Shown: positions 43,151 through 53,119, numbered from the stretch's first letter. The stretch: 64,000 nt of DNA from Chloroflexota bacterium (GCA_016234595.1 JACRBG010000046.1:1-64000), one strand, 5' to 3'. Program-made: numbers and translations. The notes: generated by a model from the letters alone, not told the origin.

Positions 43151-44122
43151 ATGAAACGGATTGCAGTTTTGACCAGTGGCGGGGATGCCCCCGGAATGAA
43201 TGCGGCTATTCGAGCCGTTGTACGTGCCGCGATTGAACGCGGTTGGGAAGCCTATGGTGTTAAACATGGGTATATGGGCCTGATTGATGGCAATATTTCT
43301 CAGTTAGGTCGGCGTGATGTTGGTGGTATTATGCAATTGGGCGGTACCATGCTAGGTAGTGCTCGGTGTCCGGAATTTAAGACGGAAGAGGGGCGTAGAA
43401 AAGCGCTTCGGTCACTCAATGAAAAGGGTATTGATGGCCTTGTGGTGATTGGCGGCAATGGTTCACAAACGGGCGCTCATGAGTTGCATAAGATGGGTCT
43501 ACCGACGGTCGGGGTTGCTTCGACTATAGATAATGATCTATATGGCTCGGAAATGACCATCGGGGTGGATACGGCACTGAATATTGCGCTTGAAGCAATT
43601 GATCGTCTCAAGGTGACGGCTTCGTCGCACCAGCGGGCCTTTTTGGTCGAGGTTATGGGGCGCGATTGCGGTTATCTGGCGCTTATGGCTGGCATTGCGG
43701 GCGGTGCTGAGGCAATCGTATTGCCAGAGATTGAGACCGACCCGGAGGCATTGACCCAAGAATTAAGCGATTCCTATCAACGCGGCAAAGCTCATGCGCT
43801 AGTAGTGGTGGCTGAGGGGGCCAAGTATAATGCCAATGCGTTGGTGAGCTATTTTGAAGAACGCCGTCAAGAAGTTGGCTTTGATGTGCGGGCAACCACG
43901 CTTGGTCATGTGCAGCGCGGTGGCACACCCGGCGCCTTTGATCGTTTGTTGGCAACTCGATTGGGCTCAGCGGCTGTAGGATATTTATCCAATGGCAGTG
44001 CTGGCGTGTTGTGCGGCTTAAATAAAGGGGAAATCACCGCGACCCCCTATGCGGAAGTAACAGGACGGCATAAACCTTTGAGTCCTGAAATGTTGGAACT
44101 GGCCCGCGTTATGTCTCGATAG
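43151..44122 (+). CDS. pfkA: 6-phosphofructokinase
   Basis: A 323-aa glycolytic enzyme forming fructose-1,6-bisphosphate from fructose-6-phosphate. Family motifs: LTSGGDAPGMNAAIRAVVR, GGTMLGSARC, STIDNDLYGSE (catalytic Asp region), VEVMGRDCGYLAL and GHVQRGGTP. The nucleotide-site motif usually GGDGS is GGNGSQTG, a change at the Asp that binds Mg-ATP in the E. coli type, so phosphate donor (ATP versus PPi or mixed) is uncertain. ATG at 43151 matches the family N-terminus; a ribosome site (AAGGGAG) is about 13 bases away, and a TTG at 43127 is the alternative. A TauE/SafE gene follows after 29 bases. Confidence 0.93.
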   Translation: MKRIAVLTSGGDAPGMNAAIRAVVRAAIERGWEAYGVKHGYMGLIDGNISQLGRRDVGGIMQLGGTMLGSARCPEFKTEEGRRKALRSLNEKGIDGLVVIGGNGSQTGAHELHKMGLPTVGVASTIDNDLYGSEMTIGVDTALNIALEAIDRLKVTASSHQRAFLVEVMGRDCGYLALMAGIAGGAEAIVLPEIETDPEALTQELSDSYQRGKAHALVVVAEGAKYNANALVSYFEERRQEVGFDVRATTLGHVQRGGTPGAFDRLLATRLGSAAVGYLSNGSAGVLCGLNKGEITATPYAEVTGRHKPLSPEMLELARVMSR

Positions 44123-44151
44123 CATGACTATTCAACGGATAGGATAACCCC

Positions 44152-44964
44152 ATGCCTGAAGACTTTGTGTTGCTGCTCATCCTTGGCTTGGTGGCAGGTT
44201 TGTTATCAGGTATGTTTGGGATTGGCGGGGGCATTGTCATTGTTCCCGCCTTGATCACTTTTCTAGCCTTTTCGCCTGTCCACGCGATTAGTACCTCGCT
44301 AGTGGCATTGCTACTACCCGTCGGTATTTTTGCGGTGATGGCCTACCATCGAGCAGGCCATTTCAATTGGCGTGCATCTGGCCTATTGGCGCTCGGCATC
44401 GCTTCAACTGTTTGGATTGGTGCACGACTGGCCTTAAGTTTACCCAGTGATACACTTAAGCAAATCTATGGTGTTTTCCTGATAGTCATGGGTTGGCGAT
44501 TTTTGCAACCACGCAAACTATGGCAGGAGTATCGAGTATCATCTTTTACAACCCCAGCTTCTTTACCTGCCACACCGTCGGATTCCGCACCTGCTACACC
44601 TTTCACCCAATGGTATATCATTTTAATATTGGGCCTTGTGGCGGGGGTTGCCTCCGGCCTGTTTGGCGTGGGTGGCGGTATCATTATCGTCCCAATTTTG
44701 GTTGGATTGCTCCAATATGAGCAAAAACGGGCGACGGCGATTTCCTTGGGGGCGTTGTTGCTGCCTGTCGGCTTGCCCGCTGTCATCACCTATTATGAAG
44801 CCGGTGAGCTAGACATTCCAACAGCGATTCCAGTTGCGCTGGGTCTTGTCATTGGGGCCTTGGGTGGGGCAAAAATTGCGCTGGGTCTGCCCTCGGCACG
44901 AATACGACAACTTTATGGCATTTTCATCTTATTGATTGGGATTCGTTTTGTTTTAGGGTATTAA
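44152..44964 (+). CDS. TauE/SafE-family sulfite/organosulfonate exporter
   Basis: A 270-aa membrane protein with eight or so helices in two homologous halves, each opening with the family motif GLVAGLLSGMFGIGGG / GLVAGVASGLFGVGGG and VPALITFL / VPILVGLL. Members export sulfite, sulfoacetate or related organic anions; substrate here is unknown. It lies 29 bases after pfkA on the same strand and is followed by a terminator shared with the convergent P-type ATPase. The link to pfkA is only positional. Confidence 0.92.
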   Translation: MPEDFVLLLILGLVAGLLSGMFGIGGGIVIVPALITFLAFSPVHAISTSLVALLLPVGIFAVMAYHRAGHFNWRASGLLALGIASTVWIGARLALSLPSDTLKQIYGVFLIVMGWRFLQPRKLWQEYRVSSFTTPASLPATPSDSAPATPFTQWYIILILGLVAGVASGLFGVGGGIIIVPILVGLLQYEQKRATAISLGALLLPVGLPAVITYYEAGELDIPTAIPVALGLVIGALGGAKIALGLPSARIRQLYGIFILLIGIRFVLGY

Positions 44965-44994
44965 AAAGGCGAGGTATTTGACCCCGCCCTTTTG
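44964..44994. terminator. Terminator between TauE-like exporter and Ca2+ ATPase
   Basis: AAAAGGCGAGGT pairs with ACCCCGCCCTTTT (one mismatch or bulge) around a short AT loop, ending in TTTTG. It lies between convergent genes and is AT-flanked on both sides. Confidence 0.7.
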
Positions 44995-45007
44995 TATCAA
45001 CTCGATA

Positions 45008-47782
45008 TTATTGCGCTGTTTTGGCTTCTTCGCGGCGGTGCATTGCCAACAGAAAGGGCTTGGTCAACTCCGCAATAACGGTTGGGAATAGGAGTAATGG
45101 GATAAGCACAACCCAATGTGACCCCTTCAACAGCGTTGTGTCGAAAATATCACGTAGGAAGGGGATATAGAGTACTAGCAACAAGCCAACGGCGGATGAC
45201 AGCACGGCATATTGCATGTATTTATTGCTAAGCGGCCCGATCTTGAAAATTGAGAATAGCTCCGAACGTGAACTATAGGCGCGGGCCAATTGGGCGGCTG
45301 AGAGAGTTACGAAGGCCATTGTCCGAGCAAGAGCGTCGCCTGTCCCAGTGATAAACGATAGATGAATATCCCCTCGTCCAATCGCAAAAGCCAACAGGGT
45401 CACGGTGGTCATCACAATCGTCTGGATAATCATGCCAATGACCATATCTTTGTTAACGATGGGTTCATCGGGTGAACGAGGGGGCCGATCCATAATATCG
45501 GGGTCGCCTTTTTCTACCCCCAAGGCTAAGGCCGGTGCGCCATCGGTAATTAGATTGAGCCACAGCAATTGAATAGCCGTCAAGGGCGTGGGCCAACCAG
45601 CCAGTGTACCGAGGAAAATCACACAGATTTCAGCTAAATTGCAACTGAGTAGGAAATAGACAAATTTGCGAATGTTGGCATAGATGACACGCCCTTGTTC
45701 GACAGCCGAGACGATGCTGGCGTAGTTGTCATCGGTCAAAATCATATCGGCACTTTCTTTACTGACATCGGTACCCGTGATGCCCATTGCCACGCCGATG
45801 CTGGCACGTTTAAGGGCAGGCGCATCGTTTACGCCGTCGCCCGTCATTGCCACAATGTGATTGCGACGCCGGAAGGCTTCGACAATCCGGACTTTGTGGG
45901 CGGGTGACACACGGGCAAACGCATCCGCCGTATCCACCTTGCGATCCAACTCCGCGTCTGACATTTTTTCAAGCTCGGCCCCACTGATAACCTCGCCACC
46001 GGGTCGTAGTAAGCCAATTTCTTTGGCAATCGCCCGTGCCGTATCAGCATAATCGCCCGTGACCATGACCGTACGGATGCCAGCGTTGCGCGCCCGTGCA
46101 ATGGCTGCCCCTACTTCAGGTCGTGCCGGATCAAGCAGTGCTACCAGCCCGATCAATTCCATATCCGTCTCGATGGTATCCGGTGTAATTTCGGTGGGGA
46201 TAGTGGGGCCAAGTCGTTTTTGGGCGACGGCTAAAACCCGGAAAGCGGCAGCGGCCAATTGAGCATTTACATTCAAGATATTCTGACGACGTTCGGGTGT
46301 GATGACAACCGCTTGGCCGTTTTCGAAAATGCTATTGCATTGGGCAATCAAAATATCGGGAGCGCCTTTAACAAAAGCCAGAAATTGTCCATCGGGCATT
46401 TTGTGAATGGTACTCATGCGCTTGCGATCCGCATCAAAGGGGATTTCAGCAACACGCGGGTTTGTATTTTCAGCATCGGTGCGCCAGACACCTGCTTTGG
46501 CTGCGGCCACTACAAGTGCGCCTTCAGTTGGGTCGCCAATCATGCGATAACCGGTTGGCGAATTAATATCTTTTTCAAGTCGGGCATCGCTGGCTAAAAG
46601 ACCCCCCAACAATAATTGCATAATCTCAACCCGCTCATCGGGTTTCTGAATATCTTTTTCAAGCCGGAAATCCCCATGGACGGCATAGCCTTCGCCTGTC
46701 ACATCCAGATAATAGCCTGCCACATAGAGCTTGGCGGCGGTCATTTGATTTTGTGTCAGCGTGCCTGTTTTGTCGGAGCAAATAGCGGTGGCGCTGCCCA
46801 AAGTTTCGACAGCAGGTAGTCGGCGAATCAACGCATTACGCCGAATCATCTCGCGCATTCCAATAGCAAGGTTAATGGTCACGACGGCGGGTAGGCCCTC
46901 TGGCACAGCGGCGATTGCCAGAGAAATAGCAATAATAAAACTTTCTTGCAGAGAATCTACCAACTCAAGGCCCTTGCGCAAGTCTTGAATCGCGCCAACA
47001 ATGAACACTAGACCGCAAATGATTAGAGCCGAAATGCTCAACGTTTTGCCTAGTTCATCCAAACGCCGTTGGAGTGGGGTTTCCTCTTCCTCGGTAGATT
47101 GCAGAGCATCAGCAATTTTACCAATCTCCGTCTTCATCCCTGTTCCGGTGACAACCCCTTTACCCCGACCATAGGTGGCAATTGTCCCCATATAGGCCAT
47201 ATTGAGGCGATCCCCAATGACATCGCTTTCCGACGCCATCTGTTCTGCCTTTTTACTCACCGGGACAGATTCGCCTGTTAACGAAGCCTCCTCAATGCTT
47301 AGGTTAATCGTTGTTACCAAGCGCAAATCGGCTGGAATATAGTCGCCTGCCTCAAGCAACACCATATCCCCCGGCACGAGCTCACTGGCGGAGATGGACT
47401 CCGTGTGGCCTTCGCGGATCACTTTTGCATTAGGCGCAGCCAATTTCTTCAAGGCGCTTAGGGCTTGTTCCGCCCGACCTTCTTGAACCACACCCAAGGT
47501 GGCGTTCAAAATCACAATCGCCATAATGGCAATGGCTTCAATTTCATCCCCCAAAACGAAGGAGACCACCGCCGCAAACAATAGGATATAAATGACGAAG
47601 TTGTTGAATTGGTTTAATAGTTGTCGCCAAAACCCCGGCCTTTCGGCTTCGACAAGTTCATTGGGGCCATATTGGGCCAGCCGTTGAGTGACTTCACTTT
47701 TGGCAAGACCATTTTCAGGGTCGGTCTGTAATTGACTTAGCACTTCATGAGGTGGCATGGTATGCCACGCGGTCTCAGACAT
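45008..47782 (-). CDS. P-type cation-transporting ATPase, P2A (Ca2+) type
   Basis: A 924-aa ion pump with ten predicted helices. Actuator motif LTGESVPV, phosphorylation site ICSDKTGTLTQ (D337), nucleotide-binding KGAPD region, hinge TGDGVNDAPALK. Membrane helix 4 has VPEGLPAVV and helix 6 has NLITDGAPALALG, which match the Ca2+ site pattern of SERCA-type pumps more than Na/K pumps. An N-terminal cation-ATPase domain (HEVLSQLQTDPENGL... GPNEL) and a C-terminal region complete the family. It would export Ca2+ (or Mn2+) from the cytoplasm using ATP. A CTACAAT box lies 61 bases upstream. Divergent from the AddAB-like operon. Confidence 0.95.
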   Translation of the reverse strand: MSETAWHTMPPHEVLSQLQTDPENGLAKSEVTQRLAQYGPNELVEAERPGFWRQLLNQFNNFVIYILLFAAVVSFVLGDEIEAIAIMAIVILNATLGVVQEGRAEQALSALKKLAAPNAKVIREGHTESISASELVPGDMVLLEAGDYIPADLRLVTTINLSIEEASLTGESVPVSKKAEQMASESDVIGDRLNMAYMGTIATYGRGKGVVTGTGMKTEIGKIADALQSTEEEETPLQRRLDELGKTLSISALIICGLVFIVGAIQDLRKGLELVDSLQESFIIAISLAIAAVPEGLPAVVTINLAIGMREMIRRNALIRRLPAVETLGSATAICSDKTGTLTQNQMTAAKLYVAGYYLDVTGEGYAVHGDFRLEKDIQKPDERVEIMQLLLGGLLASDARLEKDINSPTGYRMIGDPTEGALVVAAAKAGVWRTDAENTNPRVAEIPFDADRKRMSTIHKMPDGQFLAFVKGAPDILIAQCNSIFENGQAVVITPERRQNILNVNAQLAAAAFRVLAVAQKRLGPTIPTEITPDTIETDMELIGLVALLDPARPEVGAAIARARNAGIRTVMVTGDYADTARAIAKEIGLLRPGGEVISGAELEKMSDAELDRKVDTADAFARVSPAHKVRIVEAFRRRNHIVAMTGDGVNDAPALKRASIGVAMGITGTDVSKESADMILTDDNYASIVSAVEQGRVIYANIRKFVYFLLSCNLAEICVIFLGTLAGWPTPLTAIQLLWLNLITDGAPALALGVEKGDPDIMDRPPRSPDEPIVNKDMVIGMIIQTIVMTTVTLLAFAIGRGDIHLSFITGTGDALARTMAFVTLSAAQLARAYSSRSELFSIFKIGPLSNKYMQYAVLSSAVGLLLVLYIPFLRDIFDTTLLKGSHWVVLIPLLLFPTVIAELTKPFLLAMHRREEAKTAQ

Positions 47783-47879
47783 TAGGCATCCTTTTGGTTG
47801 ATTAACGCGAACTTGAGGAATGGGTCAAAACATTTGGCTATTATTGTAGCCCTCGTGTTGTTGTGCGCCACTCGGTTAT

Positions 47880-47908
47880 TTGTTCTAAACAGGGGTTGGC
47901 GATAATAT
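47880..47908 (+). promoter_or_regulatory. Possible promoter of the end-resection operon
   Basis: TTGTTC (47880-47885), a 17-base spacer and TAATAT (47903-47908) give a weak match to a sigma70-type promoter, about 43 bases before the ATG at 47951. Spacing is ideal, hexamers are imperfect. Confidence 0.35.
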
Positions 47909-47950
47909 CATGCTTTATTGTGGATTGCACCCCCCTAAAAATTAGGGGTT

Positions 47951-50047
47951 ATGGAGGCAAATGAGTTGGCTGCGCGGCAATTTTTGGAAGGCCCAGCGGG
48001 TACTGGAAAAACCACCTATGCCATCGAGCATCTACATCGTCTGTTACAAGAGGGGATTCGCCCCGAATCCATTCTCATTCTTGTCCCCCAGCGCACATTA
48101 GGCAGGCCCTACCAATTAGCAGCGGTCGATCCAAGCTGGCCCGATGCGGCAGGCGTGGATGTTGTGACGTTTGGCGGTCTGGCGCGCCGTGGTCTCCAAC
48201 TTTTTTGGCCGGAGATTGCCACTTCGGCAGGTTTTACCAACGCTGAAGGGCATGAACCTATTTTTCTGACGATTGAGACGGCGCAGTATTATATGGCGCG
48301 GTTTGTGGATCGAGCGGTCGAACAAGCACTTTTTGACAGCATTAACGTTGCGCGTGCCCGCCTGATTGCCCAAGCCCTAGATAATCTTTCCAAAGCGGCC
48401 ATCAACGAGTTTTCGTTGGACGATGTGGCGCTACGGTTGTCGCGGGCGTGGGGTGGGCATTCGAGCCGACTGGCTATTTATCAAACATGGCTGGCGGTCG
48501 CCCACGAATTTCGACAGCATTGTTTGGAGAATAATCTGCTGGATTTCTCCCTCCAATTGGATGTGTTTAATGACCACCTGTTACATAACGCGCTCTATCA
48601 AGACTATTTGAACAAAAGCTATCGCCACCTGATTGCCGATAACATTGAAGAGAACTTTCCGGTGACATTAGATTTTATTGAATCGCGTCTGCCGGAATTA
48701 GACAGCGCCCTATTGGTGATGGATAGCGAGGCGGGCTATCGGGTATTTTTGGGAGCAGAACCCCTACTCGCAGCCCAATTAAAGACACGATGTGATAGTC
48801 AGGAAGTATGGACAACTTCGCATGTTCAAAGCGAAGCATTGCAGGCATTGTCTACGGCGCTAGCAGATGTCTTTGCCGATGATGAATTAGAAGACATAGC
48901 CCTACCCGAACTTGACCCATCCCCCATTACGGCGTTTACCTATGCCTTCCGCTCCTTTTATCCCCAAATGTTGAATTGGGCTTGTGATGAGGTCATTCAG
49001 TTAATTGGGTCAGGAGTTGAGCCGCACCAAATTGTCATGTTAGCGCCTTATCTGAATGACTCGCTACGTTTCTCGGTGATCAACCGTTTACAGGCGGCGG
49101 GGATTCCGGTTGTGTCCCATCGCCCCTCCCGCGCTATTCGAGATGAGCCAACTGCACGGGCCATGCTGACCTTGATGGCACTTGTCAATCAACCATCCGA
49201 CCAACTGCCCCCTTCCGCTGATATTGCCGATGCGCTGGTGCAGACCATTGCTAACCTTGATCCCATACGTGGGCGCTTGTTAGCTGATGTGGTCTATGGT
49301 GCGACGGGCCGCAGTGAAATCGGCTCCTTTGATACCATTCAGCAAGCCATGCAGGGCCGCATCACCTACGCAGTGGGAGAACGCTATGAGCAGTTGCGCG
49401 GGTGGATGATGGAGCAGCGTGAAACCATTGCCCAAACCCCACCCGATTATTTCCTGCGCCGTCTATTTGGCGATGTACTATCACAGCCGGGATTTGGCTT
49501 CCATACGAATTTGGACGCCGGAACCATTGCCGCTCAGATGGTTGAGTCGGCCCAACAATTCCGCCGTGTTTTATATCCCAATGGCACTGACGACTGGTCA
49601 AGTGTGTGGGTTGAATATCGCACGTTGGTGAGTGAGGGCTTGCTGGCTGCTCTGCATGAAGAGAGTTGGCATAAAGAGGAGGCCAACGCAGTGTTTATCG
49701 CCCCGGCCTATACCTATCTGATGCGGAATCGCCCAGTCGAGTATCAATTTTGGCTGGATGTGGGCAGTGCCGCATGGTCAGAGCGCCTTGACCAACCTCT
49801 CACCCATCCCTATGTACTGCGTCGTTCCTATGAGATTGATAAAGTTTGGATGGACGAAGATGAGTTCCAAGCGGCTTGGGCCATGCTCCGTAAATTGGTG
49901 CTTGGACTGACCCGGCGTTGTGGGAAACAACTCTACTTAGCGATTGCCGATTTAGGTGAACAAGGTTTTGAGCAACGTGGCCCATTGCTGCGTGTTTTTC
50001 AGCAGGTGTTAAGGTCGTATGGCAGCACAACAGGAGCATCGGAGTGA
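47951..50047 (+). CDS. AddB-like UvrD-superfamily P-loop protein (no nuclease domain)
   Basis: A 698-aa protein that looks like the helicase-like part of AddB/RecB-type exonuclease subunits. Walker A is EGPAGTGKTT (K20), followed by a motif Ia-like LILVPQRTLG and a motif II-like LIADNIEENFP. A further UvrD-like segment is HQIVMLAPYLNDSLRFSVINRLQAAG. The last 400 residues carry no PD-(D/E)xK site and no cysteine cluster. It would be expected to bind DNA with the UvrD-type partner encoded next. First of a coupled operon: its TGA stop overlaps the next gene's GTG start by four bases. A short purine run (AGGGG) precedes the ATG. Confidence 0.82.
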   Translation: MEANELAARQFLEGPAGTGKTTYAIEHLHRLLQEGIRPESILILVPQRTLGRPYQLAAVDPSWPDAAGVDVVTFGGLARRGLQLFWPEIATSAGFTNAEGHEPIFLTIETAQYYMARFVDRAVEQALFDSINVARARLIAQALDNLSKAAINEFSLDDVALRLSRAWGGHSSRLAIYQTWLAVAHEFRQHCLENNLLDFSLQLDVFNDHLLHNALYQDYLNKSYRHLIADNIEENFPVTLDFIESRLPELDSALLVMDSEAGYRVFLGAEPLLAAQLKTRCDSQEVWTTSHVQSEALQALSTALADVFADDELEDIALPELDPSPITAFTYAFRSFYPQMLNWACDEVIQLIGSGVEPHQIVMLAPYLNDSLRFSVINRLQAAGIPVVSHRPSRAIRDEPTARAMLTLMALVNQPSDQLPPSADIADALVQTIANLDPIRGRLLADVVYGATGRSEIGSFDTIQQAMQGRITYAVGERYEQLRGWMMEQRETIAQTPPDYFLRRLFGDVLSQPGFGFHTNLDAGTIAAQMVESAQQFRRVLYPNGTDDWSSVWVEYRTLVSEGLLAALHEESWHKEEANAVFIAPAYTYLMRNRPVEYQFWLDVGSAAWSERLDQPLTHPYVLRRSYEIDKVWMDEDEFQAAWAMLRKLVLGLTRRCGKQLYLAIADLGEQGFEQRGPLLRVFQQVLRSYGSTTGASE

Positions 50048-52311
50048 GCGACACACCTTTTAAATTTCGTTCGTCACAGTATGACATCATCAGTTATTCG
50101 CGTGGGTTAATGGGAGTAGCCGCCGTTCCGGGTTCTGGTAAAACGTTTACCCTATCGCACCTTGCTGCTGCACTGGTGCAAAAATTGAGCAATCGTCGGG
50201 CAGCTCATGACCAAGAAGTCCTCATCGTGACCTTTGCCAATGCTGCTGTCAACAGTTTTAAGAGCAGGATCGCCAGCATTTTGGAACAAGAACGTGGTTT
50301 ACTGCCCTATACAGGCTATCGCGTGCGTACTCTGCATGGGTTGGCGCATGATATTGTGCGTGAACGGCCTACCCTCGTTGGATTAGCCGAAGATTTTCGC
50401 ATCGTAGATGATCGGGTAGCCTATGCTATTCGCCGTGATGCCGTGATAGCCCATTATCCTGAATGGCGGGAGCGCCTGCGCTGGATTTTGGCTGACGATA
50501 TCGAAGAGCGCTATGAGAAAGTTGTGCTCAATAAAGAACTGCCTGACCTCCTAACAGATTTAGTGGATCGGTTTATCAGCCGCGCCAAAGAAATGCAAAT
50601 CACGCCTGATGAGTTGGCTGTTTCGCTCGAAAATCAGGACGCCCTATTCGATTTATCGCGCTTTGCTACTGCCGTCTATCAAGATTATCAGCGCAGTTTG
50701 GCCTATCGTGGCGCGGTCGATTTTCAAGACCTAGTGCGCCTAGCCCTGACGGCCTTGCAAGGGGATACTCAATTTTTGGAGCGTTTACAAGACCGCTGGC
50801 CTTATATTTTGGAAGATGAGGCCCAAGACAGTAGCCTACTCCAAGAGAAAATGCTTTGGTTGTTGACGGGTGGCAAAAATTGGGTGCGGGTCGGCGATCC
50901 CAATCAGGCTATCAACACCACTTTCACGACCGCCAATCCTCAGTTTTTGCGGAATTTCCTAGCAAATCCAGAGGTGAAAGACCGACCGCTCAATACATCG
51001 GGTCGGTCATCCCGCAAGATCATTCATTTAGCGAATGAACTGGTGCGCTGGACAACTGATCAGCATCCGGTTATGGAGCTACGAACGGCTTTTTACCCTC
51101 AAAATATTGAACCTACTGAGTTAGGGGATATTCAGGCCAATCCGCCTGACGCGACTTCTACCCTTTATATCCATCCTTTTGATCGCCGTCTCACGCCCGA
51201 TGACGAACTCAAAGTAGTTTTGACCTCGCTGCAAAAATGGTTGCCGGATAATCCAGATAAAACTGTTGCCGTGCTTGTCCCGGAAAACAGTCGCGGGTAT
51301 CAATTAACCCAGATGTTGCAGGAGGCGGGGTTGAACTATGAGGAGTTACTCCGTAGTACCACTGAAACCCGCGCGGCGGCTGGCCTCTTACGTTCAGCCC
51401 TCCTATATCTTTCCAATCCACGCAGTAGTCCCTTACTCGCCTCGGTCTATCGAGAAGTATGGGTTCCGTTGTACTTTGAGGCGGAAGAACTTGAAGACGC
51501 CGAAGGCCCCATTAATCAAATCTACAAAGCACTGCACCGTCACAAACAACCCGAAGATTTCATTTGGCCTGTCGGTGGCGATTGGGCGATGGCCTTAGAT
51601 TTAGAACTTCCGGACGATTATCATGAAAATCTTGGGGCATTTATTGCGCTGATGCGGCGGTGGCTCTCGGCTCTCAGTCTGCCGATTGACCAGCTTATTC
51701 TAACCATCGGCCAAGACCTTTTTACTGATGCAACCGATATTGCCCTGACCTACAAAATCGCGGTGTTATTACGTGGAATTGCTCAAGCCAACCCAACTTG
51801 GCGCTTGCCCGACCTTGCTGAAGAACTGCGCCAGATCAGTGAGAATCAACGCAAATTCATCGGCTTTGATGATGCTGAAACAGGTTATGCTCCCAAACAG
51901 GGGGTGATTACGGTCAGTACCATGCACGCCGCCAAAGGCCTCGAATGGGATCGGGTCTATTTGATGGCGGTCAATAATTATAGTTTCCCATCGGCGCTAG
52001 ATTACGAAGAATATCTCGGTGAGAAACGCTTCATCCGCGATAATCTCAATTTAGATGCCGAAGTTCTGGCCCAATTGGAAACCCTGATTGCTCAACAGCC
52101 TGACCGATATGAACCCGGCCCTGCTTCTCAACAGGCTCGCACCGATTACGCTGCCGAGCGCCTGCGGTTGTTATATGTAGGGATCACCCGCGCCAAGTCG
52201 GATTTAAGTATTACTTGGAATGTTGGTCGTTTTTGGGAACGTGGTGGCAATTTTGTAAAACAACCCGCCTTCCCACTCTATCACTTGCGCGAGGTCATCA
52301 ATGGTGACTAA
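50044..52311 (+). CDS. UvrD/AddA-like superfamily 1A DNA helicase (no nuclease domain)
   Basis: A 755-aa SF1A helicase. Motifs: Walker A VPGSGKT (K33), motif Ia LIVTFANAAVNSFKSRI, HGLAHDI, Walker B ILEDEAQDS, motif III GDPNQAIN, motif IV-like SGRSSRKIIHLANELV, motif V TVSTMHAAKGLEWDRVYLM and motif VI RLLYVGITRAK. All helicase motifs appear complete, so it should be an active 3'-5' DNA translocase. Unlike AddA/RecB it ends without a C-terminal nuclease. GTG start overlaps the upstream stop by four bases (GGAG nearby), and it overlaps the nuclease gene by 11 bases, so subunits are probably made together. Confidence 0.94.
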   Translation: MSDTPFKFRSSQYDIISYSRGLMGVAAVPGSGKTFTLSHLAAALVQKLSNRRAAHDQEVLIVTFANAAVNSFKSRIASILEQERGLLPYTGYRVRTLHGLAHDIVRERPTLVGLAEDFRIVDDRVAYAIRRDAVIAHYPEWRERLRWILADDIEERYEKVVLNKELPDLLTDLVDRFISRAKEMQITPDELAVSLENQDALFDLSRFATAVYQDYQRSLAYRGAVDFQDLVRLALTALQGDTQFLERLQDRWPYILEDEAQDSSLLQEKMLWLLTGGKNWVRVGDPNQAINTTFTTANPQFLRNFLANPEVKDRPLNTSGRSSRKIIHLANELVRWTTDQHPVMELRTAFYPQNIEPTELGDIQANPPDATSTLYIHPFDRRLTPDDELKVVLTSLQKWLPDNPDKTVAVLVPENSRGYQLTQMLQEAGLNYEELLRSTTETRAAAGLLRSALLYLSNPRSSPLLASVYREVWVPLYFEAEELEDAEGPINQIYKALHRHKQPEDFIWPVGGDWAMALDLELPDDYHENLGAFIALMRRWLSALSLPIDQLILTIGQDLFTDATDIALTYKIAVLLRGIAQANPTWRLPDLAEELRQISENQRKFIGFDDAETGYAPKQGVITVSTMHAAKGLEWDRVYLMAVNNYSFPSALDYEEYLGEKRFIRDNLNLDAEVLAQLETLIAQQPDRYEPGPASQQARTDYAAERLRLLYVGITRAKSDLSITWNVGRFWERGGNFVKQPAFPLYHLREVINGD

Positions 52312-53116
52312 TTCACTGCAATTTCCCCCTGATTTTCATTACACCCAATCGCGCCTGCAAGATTTTGTGGAGTGTCCACGTCGGTTCTACTTAGCGCATA
52401 TCCAAAATCAACGCTGGCCCTCCCCATTGGCAGAACCTCAATCTGATGTTGAACAGGCGCTTGATCGCGGTGCGAGATTTCATCAGATGGTACAGCGTCA
52501 TCAATTGGGTATGTCATTGGAAACCTTGCAAACTGGTGCTGCCGATGATGCTACCTTGGGGATATGGTTGCGCCGCTATCAAGAAATATTCACTACGCTC
52601 GGCCCTTTCGAGAAAACATGGCCCGAAGTTTCGCTGTCGACCACCGTGGCCGATTTTTCAGTTCTTGCCAAGTTTGACCTCATCACTGTTCAAGGCAATA
52701 GGGTCATGGCGCTGGATTGGAAAACTGGCCGACTGCCTGACCCTGTTCGATTGGGTCAACGAATGCAAACCGTGGTTTACCTGCTGGTGCTTTATCACGA
52801 AGCAACCCGCCTTGTAGGACGATCTGTTGAAAAAATGGCCCTCCAATATGTTCAAATTCCCACAGGGGATACGCGCCTCTTTACGGTTGATAATCACTCC
52901 ATCCCGCTATATGAAAGCCAAATTCGTAGTGTGATTGAAGCCGTCCATCATTCAGATTTCACTCTAACTGAAGACGTTACCCGTTGCCGATTTTGTCTTT
53001 ATCGCGGGCTGTGTGGGCGCGGTCAAAGCCCATTGGTCACGCCTGAGGAGGCCAACCTTGAGGATTATTGGGATTCGGATGATGTCGAAAGCAACCCGAC
53101 GGCGGTGGAGTTTTAG
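52301..53116 (+). CDS. Stand-alone PD-(D/E)xK nuclease with 4Fe-4S cluster (Cas4/AddB C-terminal type)
   Basis: A 271-aa nuclease. It opens with the family pattern YTQSRLQDFVECPRRFYLAHI and carries the catalytic set D126 (AKFDLI), D139 and K141 (LDWKTGRLP), plus an upstream His (RFHQMVQ). Four Cys arranged as C25 and C229-x2-C232-x5-C238 match the iron-sulfur staple of AddB and Cas4. It corresponds to the nuclease domain missing from both flanking helicase-like proteins. It starts inside the end of the helicase gene (11-base overlap) and stops 3 bases before recJ. No CRISPR array or cas1/cas2 is near, so a Cas4 role is unlikely. Confidence 0.93.
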   Translation: MVTNSLQFPPDFHYTQSRLQDFVECPRRFYLAHIQNQRWPSPLAEPQSDVEQALDRGARFHQMVQRHQLGMSLETLQTGAADDATLGIWLRRYQEIFTTLGPFEKTWPEVSLSTTVADFSVLAKFDLITVQGNRVMALDWKTGRLPDPVRLGQRMQTVVYLLVLYHEATRLVGRSVEKMALQYVQIPTGDTRLFTVDNHSIPLYESQIRSVIEAVHHSDFTLTEDVTRCRFCLYRGLCGRGQSPLVTPEEANLEDYWDSDDVESNPTAVEF

Positions 53117-53119
53117 CCC

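Noticed and set aside
52301-53116. Cas4 of a CRISPR system
   Set aside because: No cas1, cas2 or repeat array is visible in the window; the gene is embedded in a helicase-recJ operon.
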